Part shown: piece by piece, positions 6,526 through 15,135 of the stretch
How positions within the stretch are numbered: the stretch's first letter is position 1
Layout: every line of letters starts with the position of its first letter
Assembly: GCA_900545735.1 (NCBI GenBank)
Contig: URAC01000013.1
Location: forward strand, 1-18,915
Source: an uncultured Bacillota bacterium
Lineage (GTDB): Bacteria > Bacillota > Clostridia > Christensenellales > UBA1242
Length of the DNA: 18,915 bases
Reading direction: 5' to 3'
The notes under the pieces: generated by a model
Told to the model about the DNA's origin: nothing
The model's database searches: none
The model's input: the letters and a program-made list of their open reading frames with translations, nothing else
Translations under genes and position numbers: made by a program

Positions 6526-7201
6526 GTTAAAGTTATAGTTTTTAGTTCGTCGGCTTTTGTTTTTTTGTTTTTAATCGCAAAAATTTTAGGTAGAAAACAA
6601 ATTGCCGAACTAGATTTTGCAGATTATGTTGTGGGAATTACAATAGGTTCAATCGCGGCAGAATGGGCGACAGAATTGCAGCAAGAGTGGTATCACTATA
6701 TAATTGCTATGTCGATTTTTGCCGTATTTAGTCTATTTATATCATTTTTAGAGCAAAAAGCGACAAAGATGAAGGCCTTTTTGCGCGGCAGCCAAATATC
6801 ATAATTCCAGAAGGCAAATTTCAATATAAAAATTTAAAAAATCAAAATTAGATATCCACGATATTTTAGGAATGTGTCGCTCGCAAGGGTATTTCAATAT
6901 TCAAGATGTTGAATATGCAATTTTGGAAACTAGCGGAGAAATGTCGATTTTGCCAAAATCGCTTAAAAAACCCGTTGTTGTGGGAGATTTGAAAAATCCA
7001 GACTTATTTGAAAGCGAACTTGAAAATTATGTTGTTTTAGATGGAAAACCTAATATAGATATATTAAATACATTAAATAAGGATGTAAATTGGCTGCTAA
7101 CTCGCTTAAATTTAAGCAAGAAAAAACAGTTAAAAAGTATAATTTTGGCGATTTATGACGAACAAAATGATGAAATAATCGTCCATTATAAAAATGAATA
7201 A
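6514..7201 (+). pseudogene. DUF421 (YetF-like) membrane protein, broken by two frameshifts
   Basis: The first open part (6514-6804) encodes two to three membrane segments typical of DUF421: FLFLIAKILGRKQIAELDF, then YVVGITIGSIAAEW. The last part (6872-7201) encodes the soluble DUF421 domain: QDVEYAILETSGEMSILPK, then LNTLNKDVNWLL. The middle is in a third frame (about 6791-6848), reading PNIIIPEGKFQYKNLK. One missing base near 6790 (GGCAGCC, where GGCAAGCC would restore Gly-Lys-Pro) and one near the A6 run at 6836-6841 would rejoin all three parts into a protein of about 230 residues, the normal family size. The ATG at 6514 with GGAG at 6504-6507 is the natural start; an in-frame TTG at 6502 overlaps the ribosome binding site. 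Family members are often spore or envelope membrane proteins. The breaks may be real decay or assembly error. Confidence 0.8.
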
Positions 7202-7244
7202 TTTTTTATTTTTTAACAAATTTCGAAAAATGTTGTAATTTTGT

Positions 7245-7273
7245 TTGACAAGTTTTTAGTTAATTCGTATAAT
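7245..7273 (+). promoter_or_regulatory. perfect consensus sigma-A promoter of paralog B
   Basis: TTGACA (7245-7250), a 17-base spacer and TATAAT (7268-7273): both hexamers match the consensus exactly. Transcription would start near 7280 and give a 36-base leader with an AAAGGAG ribosome binding site at about 7301-7307. This suggests strong constitutive expression of the large surface protein unless a repressor acts here. Confidence 0.88.
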
Positions 7274-7315
7274 TTCTACGAAATTTCAAAGCATATTTAA
7301 AGGAGAAATAAAAAT

Positions 7316-10300
7316 ATGGAAAGAAACGCCAGAACAAAAAAATTAAAAATTGCAATCATCGCAATAGCCTTGTTGCTCTGTCTCGCGCTAGCAATAGGCA
7401 TTACAACTGCATTTTATCAAGCTAGAAGAGCTGTAAAAGGTGTAGTTGTTTTTGACCAAGGAATTAAGTTTACAATAACCGAGGTCCAAGACGATAGCGA
7501 AAATAATAAAGGGCCATATCAACTACAATATTATTCTAATAAAGTAGTTGACGATACAGAAGGCAACAAAATAGTGTTAGACACTAACGTTTTGCCAGGT
7601 GAAGTTTTATATGTTGCAATTCCAACAGTAAATCCTGCATCTGACACAGTGCCTTTTGCTCTAAGAGCTAAGCTATCATACATATATAAAGATGCTGAGG
7701 GCCAAGCATTAGACATTAATAGTCTTACTGCAAGGCAAGCATTATTCCAAACATTGTATGATGGAAATTCAGCGATAGATTTTGGTAATAATTGGTTGTA
7801 TGATACTACAACAGATTACTTTTATTATGTAAATAATGAATCTAATGGCTTAAAATTGAGCAATATCGCAAAAATTACCGGAGAAACAAGTCCATTTGGA
7901 GTCTTTAATGATAACTTGTCAGGTGCTTCAAAATTGGAAATGAACCAAGATTTCGGCGATATTGAAGCTGGAGGACCAATTGTTGAAGGTCATGAAATTA
8001 GAACAGTTGAAATTGTTTTAGATTTAGAATTTATTCAATATGTAGAACAATCAATTATTGATATTTGGGGAGATTCTTCAGTTGTAGTCGACGAAAATGG
8101 TGTTTTAACATCAGCGACAGGATTTTTAGTAGATGAAGTTATTGTCCCAGAAGTTGTAGACGGAAAGACTGTTACTCAAGTTGGTTATGGAGATACTTCA
8201 GCCACAATTAATGCACAAAATCTTGTGTTGCCACAAACAGTAACAAAAATTGCAGCTTTTTCGTTCCCTGAAACTACAAAAGATATGACCGTAAGGTTTG
8301 ATTCAAGCAGTACACTTAGCAGCGGGGCAAGCTTTAGAGTTTCAACTTTAGATGGAGGAACAACATATGACTTATCAATTGGTGCAGGTGCATTTGCAGG
8401 TTGTCCAAATTTGATAATAAGTTTGCCAAGTGATAAAACATATTATGTAGCTGACAATGCTTTTGATGATTCCGCGCAAATAAGATTTGGCAGCTCTTCA
8501 ATTGCTGTAAAATGGGGAACTGTAAAAAACGATACTTCTTCTTACAATATTACCACCTTTACACCATCTTATGGAACATCTAATTCAAATTATAATAGTA
8601 GCGGGATAACGTCAGAGAGCAATGTTTATTATGATACAACTGAATACATATCAGAAGATGGATTGTGGGGATATAATGTCATAACCTCTGAATATGATAT
8701 GACAAATTGGGGGGTATACGATAAATATAAAACTAATGGAAAATATGTTGTAATAACTCATTATTTAGGTGCTGATGGCGGGGCTGTTACTGCCCCTTCT
8801 AGTTTGGGCGATGATTTAAATGGTTATTATCCAGTTTTAGTTGTTGGTAGTGAATGTCATAATCCTTTTGTTGGTAAAAAATATAGTAATGGAAACATAA
8901 CATATTATCTTCCAGTGTTTACTGGCAATTATCTTCAAATAAATATACCTGAAGGCGTATTATATGTAAATGCCGTTGTAACTCCTGCAGACACATATGT
9001 TAAATATGGAGAGATTACAAGCCGTTCCGAGTATAATACATATAAAGGCGGTAGCGCTTCAATTTATTTGCCATCTACTTTTAAGGGCTTTTCTTGGAAT
9101 TTTTCACAAGCACTTTATTTAACTGGTATTAATGTAAGCTCTAATAATGAAGATTTTGCAAGTGTTGATGGCGTTTTATATAGCAAAGATTTAAAAACAC
9201 TTATCTACTATCCAGATTTAAAACCAGGTTCTTCATTTGAAGTTCCAAGTTATGTTGAGCAAATCGGGTGTGAAGAGTACTTGGGCGGACGCGTTGCACG
9301 CAATGTTTTTGGATTTGTACAAAATTTGAAAGAACTCACAATAAATTCTAATGTTATTTCGACTGGTTTTAAAGGAAGCTTAAGCAGCGGAACTTATAAC
9401 CATTTTGAAAAAATTGTACTAAATGCTAGCGATGGGTCTTATGACTGTTTCGCAAAATCATTGATAATAGGAGATGAATTTGGAGGAAAGGTAAATGGTG
9501 GCGCAAGCGAATATTTGTATGTTGGCAAAAATGTAAATATAACTGACAATAGAAATCGTTTTTGTTTTTCTGGACAAGAAGATGGCTTTGGGTATTTATC
9601 AGTAAAAAATATTGCGCAAGTAGAAATTTCTCCAGAAAATACGCATGTGGCTAAAATAGGCGATTATTTATATCAAAATTATTCTTATATATCTCATGAT
9701 GATAATATTGTTTATAGAAATGATACGGGGGAATTATTATTTGCATATAATTTACCAAAAGGAAATTATGCAGTCCCATCCTTTATAAGGTCAATCGCTC
9801 AAAGGGCATTTAGAGAAACAAATTTAACAAGTATATCATTTGAATATAACATTGAAGAAATCCCACTGGAAGCATTTTATAACTGCACATCCCTTGAATC
9901 TGTAACTCTTCCATCAAGCGTTACAAAAATTGGATCAAGTGCGTTCTCCGGTTGTACCAGCTTAACAACAATTAATTTGCCAGAAGGTATTATTGAAATA
10001 CCTAAATATACATTTTCTCGCTGTACTAGTTTAACTTCAATAATTATACCTTCAACAGTTACAAGTATTGGTGATTATGCTTTCCAAAATTGCAGAAATT
10101 TAGCAGATGTAAAATATGCAATTTCTTATGACCTTAACGGTGTTGAGGCAGATCCTATTGAGCGTGTGTTTGTAGCTGCAACACTTAATGCTTCTGGCGG
10201 ACTTGATGGAAAGGTAACAACAGAAATAACATTGCCAGCAGCACCAACTAACGCAACTAGAACATTCTTAGGTTGGTTTGATGGTTCAGAAATTAAAGAG

Positions 10301-12586
10301 GCAGGATCGCTATGCACTCCAGCAAGAAGGAAAATCATTGCTGCTTGGGAAGGACTTTTACCTAAATACGTTATCACTTTGGATGCTAATGGTGGAACAG
10401 GAACATATACAATCGAGGTTGAACCAGGAAGTTCATTCGTATTCCCAGATTTTACAGGATTTAAAAACGAATCTGGATTCCCATATGAATGGCGTAGTAC
10501 TGCTACTTATGTTAATGGAACAACTAAATGCTATAGTCCTGGAGCTTCGATTACACCAACTACAGATATGACATTCTTTGTATATTATATGTCTATGTCT
10601 AATGTTAAGGCATCTGGTTATATTCAAGGAAGACAAGGTTATACGCCAGAATATATTTTGTCAAAAGAAAATCCAAACTATGGAGATTCAATAGAAGTTA
10701 CATTTGAAATTCCATCAAAATTTAAAATTTCTCAAATTAGATATTCTGTTGATAATATGAAAAGCTATAAAGTTGTTGAACGTCAATATCCAGTTTGTGG
10801 AGAAACAGTAACTGTAACAATAGATAATATATCATATTATATTACATACTTCGAATTTGTTGTTGCTGATGAATATGCCGAATATATCTTTGATTATGAA
10901 AGAGAAGGCATAGAACCTGTTACAATTGGTGGATGGTTGAATGATAGTTCATATAAATTTGTTGCACCAAGTTCAAGGATATTGGATGGACAGTCAATTA
11001 AAGGTTGGGAAAAACGAAACGTAAGTTATCCTCCTTTTATCCCTAGTGGTAGTGAATTTACTCCTTATACTAACGACAGAACAGCTGGAACATATTATGC
11101 AGTTTGGGAAGATGCAAGAATAGTCTCTGGATCTGCTTCAACTAAGAAAGGAAAAGAAGAAGACCTTAGACTAGAAGAAGAATTCATGAGAGGATACTAT
11201 GATCTTATGAATAAAGCATATAGTGGCGACTATTCTCGTGAAGAAATAGAGGCTATGCAACAAGAATTTATGCAAAGTGACGTATATATTAGATACATGG
11301 GTGCAGATTCTGTTTCTTACAATGCATATGTTTCAGGACTTGTTAAATCAGGAGATGTATATATCACATGTGATTCTGCTCTCTTAAAAACTGAGGCATA
11401 TCAAGTGACAGGCTCAGACGCAGGTTATGCAATTGAACTTTATGAAGTATTAATGAGATATACTAATGCAGAGGATATAAACACATACGAATATTTATAT
11501 TTAAAATGCACTAAAGGTGTTGACGGAGAAGGCAATACAATATTCTTCAGAAATGAGACAACAAATTCATGTGCTGGACAATATATGGGAATGCAATTGT
11601 ATATTTGTTTGTCTTGGGAGGTTAATGTCACAATTAATAATGGAATAGATGGGGAAGAACCAACAACTCTTCAACTACATAATGGAGATAAAATTCCATT
11701 CCCAACATTATCAAAAGAAGGTTATATTTTTGGTGGTTGGTCTTTAACTGAAAATGGTAGTATTGATGTTAGTGTAGATAGCGCACAAAATCAATATGTA
11801 AATTTCCATGACGACAGAACTTATTATCCAGTCTTTTATAAGGAAGTAGTAATTGCTTTTGATTTGAATGGCGGTGAAGGAACGCTTCCTGGTCCAGTAA
11901 CCACAGCAAAAGGTAGAACTATCTCATTACCAAGTGTTGGTGATATTACTAAGGAAAATTATGAATTCAAAGGCTGGACTCTAGTTAATGAAGAAGGAAC
12001 TGAACTTATAACATATCAAGCAGGAGATAATTATACATTCAATTACACTGGCGAAAACTTTACATTAAAAGCAAAATGGCACTTTGATGGAATTATCTAT
12101 TATAGTGATTCTAGTAAATCAGAAAGCATTACATCAGGAAAAGTTACATGGAATAATGGTGCTTGCTTAGCTTCGGGTAAAGAATTTTCAAAAGACGGAA
12201 GAGTAGTAATTGGATGGTCTGAAACCCCAGATGCTGATTATCCTACTTATAACTTATTTCTTACGGGTGAGGACATTTATTGTAGTGAACTATATGCTGT
12301 TTATGCAAATCAAGCAGATGTTGTTCAAATCAATATAGATTTCACTGGAATTGATGTCACAAGTCTTGGCTTTAATGAAACAGATATTAATTATGGAATA
12401 GTTTATAACAGTACAATGTATGTATATGAATTCCCATATGGGAATTATATGTGGAAAGTGCAAGAAGACGAAAATTCTGACTGGTTTATTTTTGAAAAAG
12501 GAATGTCTTTAGAAAAACTTAATGGTTATAAGGGACAAACAATTACATTAATAAACAACAGCTCTGAAGGAGAAACGCAATATTAA
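7316..12586 (+). CDS. giant surface protein: TasA-like domain, leucine-rich repeats and InlB-type repeats (paralog B)
   Basis: A 1756-residue exported protein. Residues 1-32 form a basic N-terminus, hydrophobic segment and a Thr-Thr-Ala site. Phe33-Tyr34, Gly42, Phe46 and Gly49-Ile50 then repeat the motif of paralogs A and C, and the shared domain runs to about residue 260 (NPASDTVPFALRAKL; C-terminal strand ending in DIWGD). BspA-type leucine-rich repeats follow in two stretches, roughly 270-390 and 600-935, the clearest being SVTLPSSVTKIGSSAFSGCT near 860-880. From about 935 there are several InlB B-repeat/Flg_new-like units (ITLDANGGTG near 1021, YIFGGWSL near 1470, FDLNGGEGTLPG near 1516). 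A charged helical insert (about 1272-1340) interrupts them. There is no LPXTG motif, C-terminal membrane segment or SLH domain, so anchoring is through the N-terminal segment or by assembly. Repeats of these kinds mediate adhesion in host-associated bacteria. It forms its own transcription unit. Confidence 0.88.
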   Translation: MERNARTKKLKIAIIAIALLLCLALAIGITTAFYQARRAVKGVVVFDQGIKFTITEVQDDSENNKGPYQLQYYSNKVVDDTEGNKIVLDTNVLPGEVLYVAIPTVNPASDTVPFALRAKLSYIYKDAEGQALDINSLTARQALFQTLYDGNSAIDFGNNWLYDTTTDYFYYVNNESNGLKLSNIAKITGETSPFGVFNDNLSGASKLEMNQDFGDIEAGGPIVEGHEIRTVEIVLDLEFIQYVEQSIIDIWGDSSVVVDENGVLTSATGFLVDEVIVPEVVDGKTVTQVGYGDTSATINAQNLVLPQTVTKIAAFSFPETTKDMTVRFDSSSTLSSGASFRVSTLDGGTTYDLSIGAGAFAGCPNLIISLPSDKTYYVADNAFDDSAQIRFGSSSIAVKWGTVKNDTSSYNITTFTPSYGTSNSNYNSSGITSESNVYYDTTEYISEDGLWGYNVITSEYDMTNWGVYDKYKTNGKYVVITHYLGADGGAVTAPSSLGDDLNGYYPVLVVGSECHNPFVGKKYSNGNITYYLPVFTGNYLQINIPEGVLYVNAVVTPADTYVKYGEITSRSEYNTYKGGSASIYLPSTFKGFSWNFSQALYLTGINVSSNNEDFASVDGVLYSKDLKTLIYYPDLKPGSSFEVPSYVEQIGCEEYLGGRVARNVFGFVQNLKELTINSNVISTGFKGSLSSGTYNHFEKIVLNASDGSYDCFAKSLIIGDEFGGKVNGGASEYLYVGKNVNITDNRNRFCFSGQEDGFGYLSVKNIAQVEISPENTHVAKIGDYLYQNYSYISHDDNIVYRNDTGELLFAYNLPKGNYAVPSFIRSIAQRAFRETNLTSISFEYNIEEIPLEAFYNCTSLESVTLPSSVTKIGSSAFSGCTSLTTINLPEGIIEIPKYTFSRCTSLTSIIIPSTVTSIGDYAFQNCRNLADVKYAISYDLNGVEADPIERVFVAATLNASGGLDGKVTTEITLPAAPTNATRTFLGWFDGSEIKEAGSLCTPARRKIIAAWEGLLPKYVITLDANGGTGTYTIEVEPGSSFVFPDFTGFKNESGFPYEWRSTATYVNGTTKCYSPGASITPTTDMTFFVYYMSMSNVKASGYIQGRQGYTPEYILSKENPNYGDSIEVTFEIPSKFKISQIRYSVDNMKSYKVVERQYPVCGETVTVTIDNISYYITYFEFVVADEYAEYIFDYEREGIEPVTIGGWLNDSSYKFVAPSSRILDGQSIKGWEKRNVSYPPFIPSGSEFTPYTNDRTAGTYYAVWEDARIVSGSASTKKGKEEDLRLEEEFMRGYYDLMNKAYSGDYSREEIEAMQQEFMQSDVYIRYMGADSVSYNAYVSGLVKSGDVYITCDSALLKTEAYQVTGSDAGYAIELYEVLMRYTNAEDINTYEYLYLKCTKGVDGEGNTIFFRNETTNSCAGQYMGMQLYICLSWEVNVTINNGIDGEEPTTLQLHNGDKIPFPTLSKEGYIFGGWSLTENGSIDVSVDSAQNQYVNFHDDRTYYPVFYKEVVIAFDLNGGEGTLPGPVTTAKGRTISLPSVGDITKENYEFKGWTLVNEEGTELITYQAGDNYTFNYTGENFTLKAKWHFDGIIYYSDSSKSESITSGKVTWNNGACLASGKEFSKDGRVVIGWSETPDADYPTYNLFLTGEDIYCSELYAVYANQADVVQINIDFTGIDVTSLGFNETDINYGIVYNSTMYVYEFPYGNYMWKVQEDENSDWFIFEKGMSLEKLNGYKGQTITLINNSSEGETQY

Positions 12587-12589
12587 ATA

Positions 12590-12620
12590 AAAAAACTTGG
12601 AATTAACTTCCAAGTTTTTT
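12590..12620. terminator. bidirectional intrinsic terminator
   Basis: AAAAACTTGGAA (12591-12602) pairs with TTCCAAGTTTTT (12608-12619) over 12 bp with a TTAAC loop. T and A runs lie on either side. It begins four bases after the paralog B stop and overlaps by two bases the stop codon of the convergent gene ending at 12619. Confidence 0.92.
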
Positions 12621-12984
12621 ATGAAAATATGGCTTTAAGGATTATGCCGATGATAAACGAAAGAACGGCAAGCCCTACGGTGCGATAAATTAGCATTCGG
12701 GCTTGTTTTTTTTCTTTTTGCAAATCCTTTTTAAAAAGATGTCCTTTAGATTTTAGTGATGTGCAATATATTACGCCTTTTTTGCTATCTGATGCGACAA
12801 AGTCAATGTAATTATCTTTTTGCAAACTTTGCATTATGTCGTCGAGTTCAGAAAGTGATAGCGCGTGCTTTTTGTTTGATACAAATTGTATAATTTCTTC
12901 AGCAGAAATAAGATGCGAACTTCTGTCCGCACATTTTTCAAAAAGATAAAGCATAATGAGTTTTTCTTTTTGGTCTAACAGCAT
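12619..12984 (-). CDS. small membrane-tethered winged-helix-like protein
   Basis: I do not recognise a named family for this protein of 121 residues (from the ATG at 12984). Residues 1-80 look like a winged helix: helical stretches, then LSLSELDDIMQSLQKDNYID as a probable recognition region, then the strand-like GVIYCTSLKSKG. A basic linker (QKEKKQAR, about 89-96) leads to one C-terminal hydrophobic segment (about 100-119), so the protein is probably tail-anchored with the DNA-binding-like part in the cytoplasm. The open frame extends to a TTG at 13047, but that region overlaps the rpmH promoter and gives an odd Cys/Phe-rich N-terminus. Another Met lies at 12954. No Shine-Dalgarno sequence precedes any of these starts. 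It is transcribed away from rpmH, where dnaA would stand in many bacteria. Confidence 0.65.
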   Translation of the reverse strand: MLLDQKEKLIMLYLFEKCADRSSHLISAEEIIQFVSNKKHALSLSELDDIMQSLQKDNYIDFVASDSKKGVIYCTSLKSKGHLFKKDLQKEKKQARMLIYRTVGLAVLSFIIGIILKAIFS

Positions 12985-13038
12985 TAAAAATATTATTAGC
13001 AAAAAACGAAGAAAATTTCGCTTTAAACAAAAATATGG

Positions 13039-13067
13039 TTGACACAAAAGCCAATTTCTTATATAAT
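13039..13067 (+). promoter_or_regulatory. perfect consensus sigma-A promoter of the rpmH operon
   Basis: TTGACA (13039-13044), a 17-base spacer and TATAAT (13062-13067), both exact. Transcription would start near 13074, 28 bases ahead of rpmH. It is the only clear promoter for rpmH-rnpA-yidD-yidC-jag. Confidence 0.9.
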
Positions 13068-13101
13068 TAACCGAACTTTTAAATTAATATGGAGGTAAAA
13101 A

Positions 13102-13236
13102 ATGAAAAGAACATATCAACCAAAGAAACGCCAAAGAAATAAAGTTCACGGATTTCGCGCAAGAATGAAAACTCAAGGCGGAAGAAATGTAATCAAAAGG
13201 CGTAGAAACAGAGGCAGAAAAAATTTAGCTGCGTAA
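13102..13236 (+). CDS. rpmH: 50S ribosomal protein L34
   Basis: A 44-residue, strongly basic protein with the invariant start MKRTYQPKKRQRNKVHGFR and the family C-terminus RGRKNLAA. L34 is a small structural protein of the large ribosomal subunit. The GGAGG ribosome binding site (13091-13095) is six bases before the ATG. The length is normal for the family. It is the first gene of the operon and is followed 18 bases later by rnpA, the usual order in bacteria. Confidence 0.98.
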   Translation: MKRTYQPKKRQRNKVHGFRARMKTQGGRNVIKRRRNRGRKNLAA

Positions 13237-13254
13237 AGTTAGGAGGGCGAAAAA

Positions 13255-13599
13255 ATGTTAAAAAAAGAAAATCGCCTTAAAAAGAACAGTCAATTTTCAT
13301 ACATCTATAAGCACGGTCAAACGAAACATACCCCTATATTGTCCCTTAGTTTTGTTAAAACACAGTATAAACCTTTTAAAGTTGGCTTCACGGTTAGCAA
13401 AAAAATCGGCAAAAGCGTTGTGAGAAGCAAAGTCAAACGCAGATTGCGTGAAGCATTTAGGTTATTAATTGATAAAGTAAATGAAAATTATAACTACATT
13501 TTTATTGCTAGACCAGGAATTGAGAATGCAAGTTTTCAAGAGATTCAACAAACTATTTATAGTCTTTTGGAAAAAGCAAATTTGATAAACAAAAATTGA
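13255..13599 (+). CDS. rnpA: ribonuclease P protein component
   Basis: RnpA is the basic protein cofactor of RNase P, which removes 5' leaders from precursor tRNAs. The protein has 114 residues, a normal length. Seen directly: the N-terminal KKENRLKKNSQF, the central strand VGFTVSKKIGK at 43-53, and the basic helix of the RNR motif at 54-66 (SVVRSKVKRRLRE). The family motif usually reads Arg-Asn at the start of this helix, and here the Asn is Ser58. The AGGAGGG ribosome binding site at 13241-13247 is eight bases before the ATG. An imperfect hairpin at 13600-13626 separates it from yidD. Confidence 0.96.
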   Translation: MLKKENRLKKNSQFSYIYKHGQTKHTPILSLSFVKTQYKPFKVGFTVSKKIGKSVVRSKVKRRLREAFRLLIDKVNENYNYIFIARPGIENASFQEIQQTIYSLLEKANLINKN

Positions 13600-13635
13600 A
13601 AATTATAAGGCATTATGTCTTAATTTGATATAAAA

Positions 13636-13911
13636 ATGAATAAATTTTTAAAAGTTATCGGTTTTCCATTTAAAGCGATTTACATTGCTTTAATTTATTG
13701 CTATAAATGGTGTATAAGCCCATTGCTTCCGCACGTGTGTAGGTTTACACCATCTTGTTCAACTTATGCCTTGCAAGCGGTTAAGGAATTTGGCTTAATC
13801 AAAGGTAGTTATATTGCATTTAAAAGACTATGCAGATGTGTGCCTAATGGAAAGAGTGGGTTTGACCCAATTCCGCTCAATATTAAAGGAGATTTAAAAT
13901 GGCTTATTTAG
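13636..13911 (+). CDS. yidD: membrane protein insertion efficiency factor YidD
   Basis: YidD is a small membrane-associated protein that assists YidC-dependent insertion. It has 91 residues, an N-terminal hydrophobic/amphipathic helix (about 8-30) and the family core CRFTPSCSTYALQA at 35-48, followed by RLCRCVPNGKSGFDPIP at 64-80 with the conserved cysteines. No clear Shine-Dalgarno sequence precedes the ATG, only AAGG at 13607-13610, so it may depend on translation of rnpA or on the intercistronic structure. Its last 13 bases overlap the start of yidC, which points to translational coupling. Confidence 0.95.
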   Translation: MNKFLKVIGFPFKAIYIALIYCYKWCISPLLPHVCRFTPSCSTYALQAVKEFGLIKGSYIAFKRLCRCVPNGKSGFDPIPLNIKGDLKWLI

Positions 13912-15125
13912 CTTCAAAATTTTTAGGGGCAGTTGCTCAGCCAAACGGAGTTTGGGAAAAAATTATAATGGCATTCCATAATGGAATTCACAATTATGCT
14001 TGGGCCATTATTGTTTTCACAATAGTTTTAAAAGTTATTTTATTGCCACTCGATTTTTTAAACAAATATGTAACAGTTAAAAACACAAAAGTTCAACAAG
14101 CAATTCAGCCTGAACTTGAAAAAATTCAAAAGCAATATGGCAATAACAAGCAAATGATTAATCAAAAGACTATGGAGCTATATAAAAAGAACAATTATAG
14201 CGTTACTGGGTCTTGCGTCATTATGCTTGTTAATATGGCTTTGACACTAACGATTTTCATAACTTTATTTAGCGGCTTAAATTCAATGGCGGCTTATAAA
14301 GTTCAATATCAATATAATGAAATTCAAAAGAGTTATTATTCTCTTAGTGATTATAGCGTAGACAATCTTTCTGAAAAATATTCTTATTATTACAATGAAT
14401 ATGCGGAAAATCCTGCCAACTTAAATGAAGAAGGCAATTTTGATGCAGGACTTGCAAAGATTTATGCGCTTGACAATGTTAAAGCAAATATAGCAACTTA
14501 TAATAACGAAATCAACAACGCAAACGCGCTACAAAGATACGGAGAGGTTAAAGAAAGTTGGCTCTGGATTGACAATATTTGGAAATCCGACACTCCTTGG
14601 ACAAACTCTGTTGCAACTTTCAGCGAATATTCTAACAGCGCTAGAGCAACATTTAAAGATGTTTCAATAAAGAATGCGGCTGATGAAGAAATCGGCGTAT
14701 TATCAGCAAACGATTTAAAGGCTTTAGCTGAAGTGGAATATAATCAAATTATGGACCCAATTAGAGCTTCTGCGGGCAGGGCAAATGGTTATTTAATCGT
14801 TGTTATTTTGGCTGCTGGATTAAATTTGATTTCAATTCTTGCATCTCAGGGTAAATTGAAATTTAAGAGAAAGAAAAAGACAACTCTTGAAGAAGAGCCA
14901 AAGCAAAAACAACCAGGTGGCTGGTTAATGTTGATTCTTCTTCCTGCAATTATGATTTATATCACATTAATGTATAACGCGGTGTTTGGATTATATATCT
15001 TTGTAAGTTCACTTGTATCAACAGCGGCAACACCACTTATTAACTGGATAATAAATATTATCGACAAGAAGAAACAATTAAAAAAAGCAAAAGAAGCGAC
15101 TGTTTCATACAGTAGAAAAAAATAA
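13899..15125 (+). CDS. yidC: YidC/Oxa1-family membrane protein insertase with long extracytoplasmic insert
   Basis: YidC inserts and folds membrane proteins, alone or with SecYEG. The first core segment (about 33-52, WAIIVFTIVLKVILLPLDF) carries Lys45 where most family members have the groove arginine. A basic cytoplasmic hairpin (53-97, with QQAIQPELEKIQKQYG) follows, then a second segment at about 104-126. Between this and the next segment (about 295-313) is an insert of roughly 165 residues, rich in Tyr and Asn, which makes the protein 408 residues long against about 260 for Bacillus SpoIIIJ. The last segments span about 337-385, and a basic tail ends in SYSRKK. There is no lipobox at the N-terminus. 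The ribosome binding site AAAGGAG lies inside yidD. Next is jag, in the common yidC-jag order. Confidence 0.95.
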   Translation: MAYLASKFLGAVAQPNGVWEKIIMAFHNGIHNYAWAIIVFTIVLKVILLPLDFLNKYVTVKNTKVQQAIQPELEKIQKQYGNNKQMINQKTMELYKKNNYSVTGSCVIMLVNMALTLTIFITLFSGLNSMAAYKVQYQYNEIQKSYYSLSDYSVDNLSEKYSYYYNEYAENPANLNEEGNFDAGLAKIYALDNVKANIATYNNEINNANALQRYGEVKESWLWIDNIWKSDTPWTNSVATFSEYSNSARATFKDVSIKNAADEEIGVLSANDLKALAEVEYNQIMDPIRASAGRANGYLIVVILAAGLNLISILASQGKLKFKRKKKTTLEEEPKQKQPGGWLMLILLPAIMIYITLMYNAVFGLYIFVSSLVSTAATPLINWIINIIDKKKQLKKAKEATVSYSRKK

Positions 15126-15135
15126 GGAGAAAGTT

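Noticed and set aside
6785..6871. Programmed frameshifting in the DUF421 gene
   Set aside because: Two separate shifts would be needed and neither site has a convincing slippery sequence with a downstream structure; gene decay or assembly error is simpler.
9840..10120. CRISPR-like or tandem DNA repeats within the large surface gene
   Set aside because: The periodicity is at protein level (leucine-rich repeats of about 23 residues) and the nucleotide repeats are too diverged for a CRISPR array.
12985..13101. Replication origin next to rpmH
   Set aside because: The gap is only 117 bases, holds the rpmH promoter and shows no cluster of DnaA boxes; dnaA is not adjacent.
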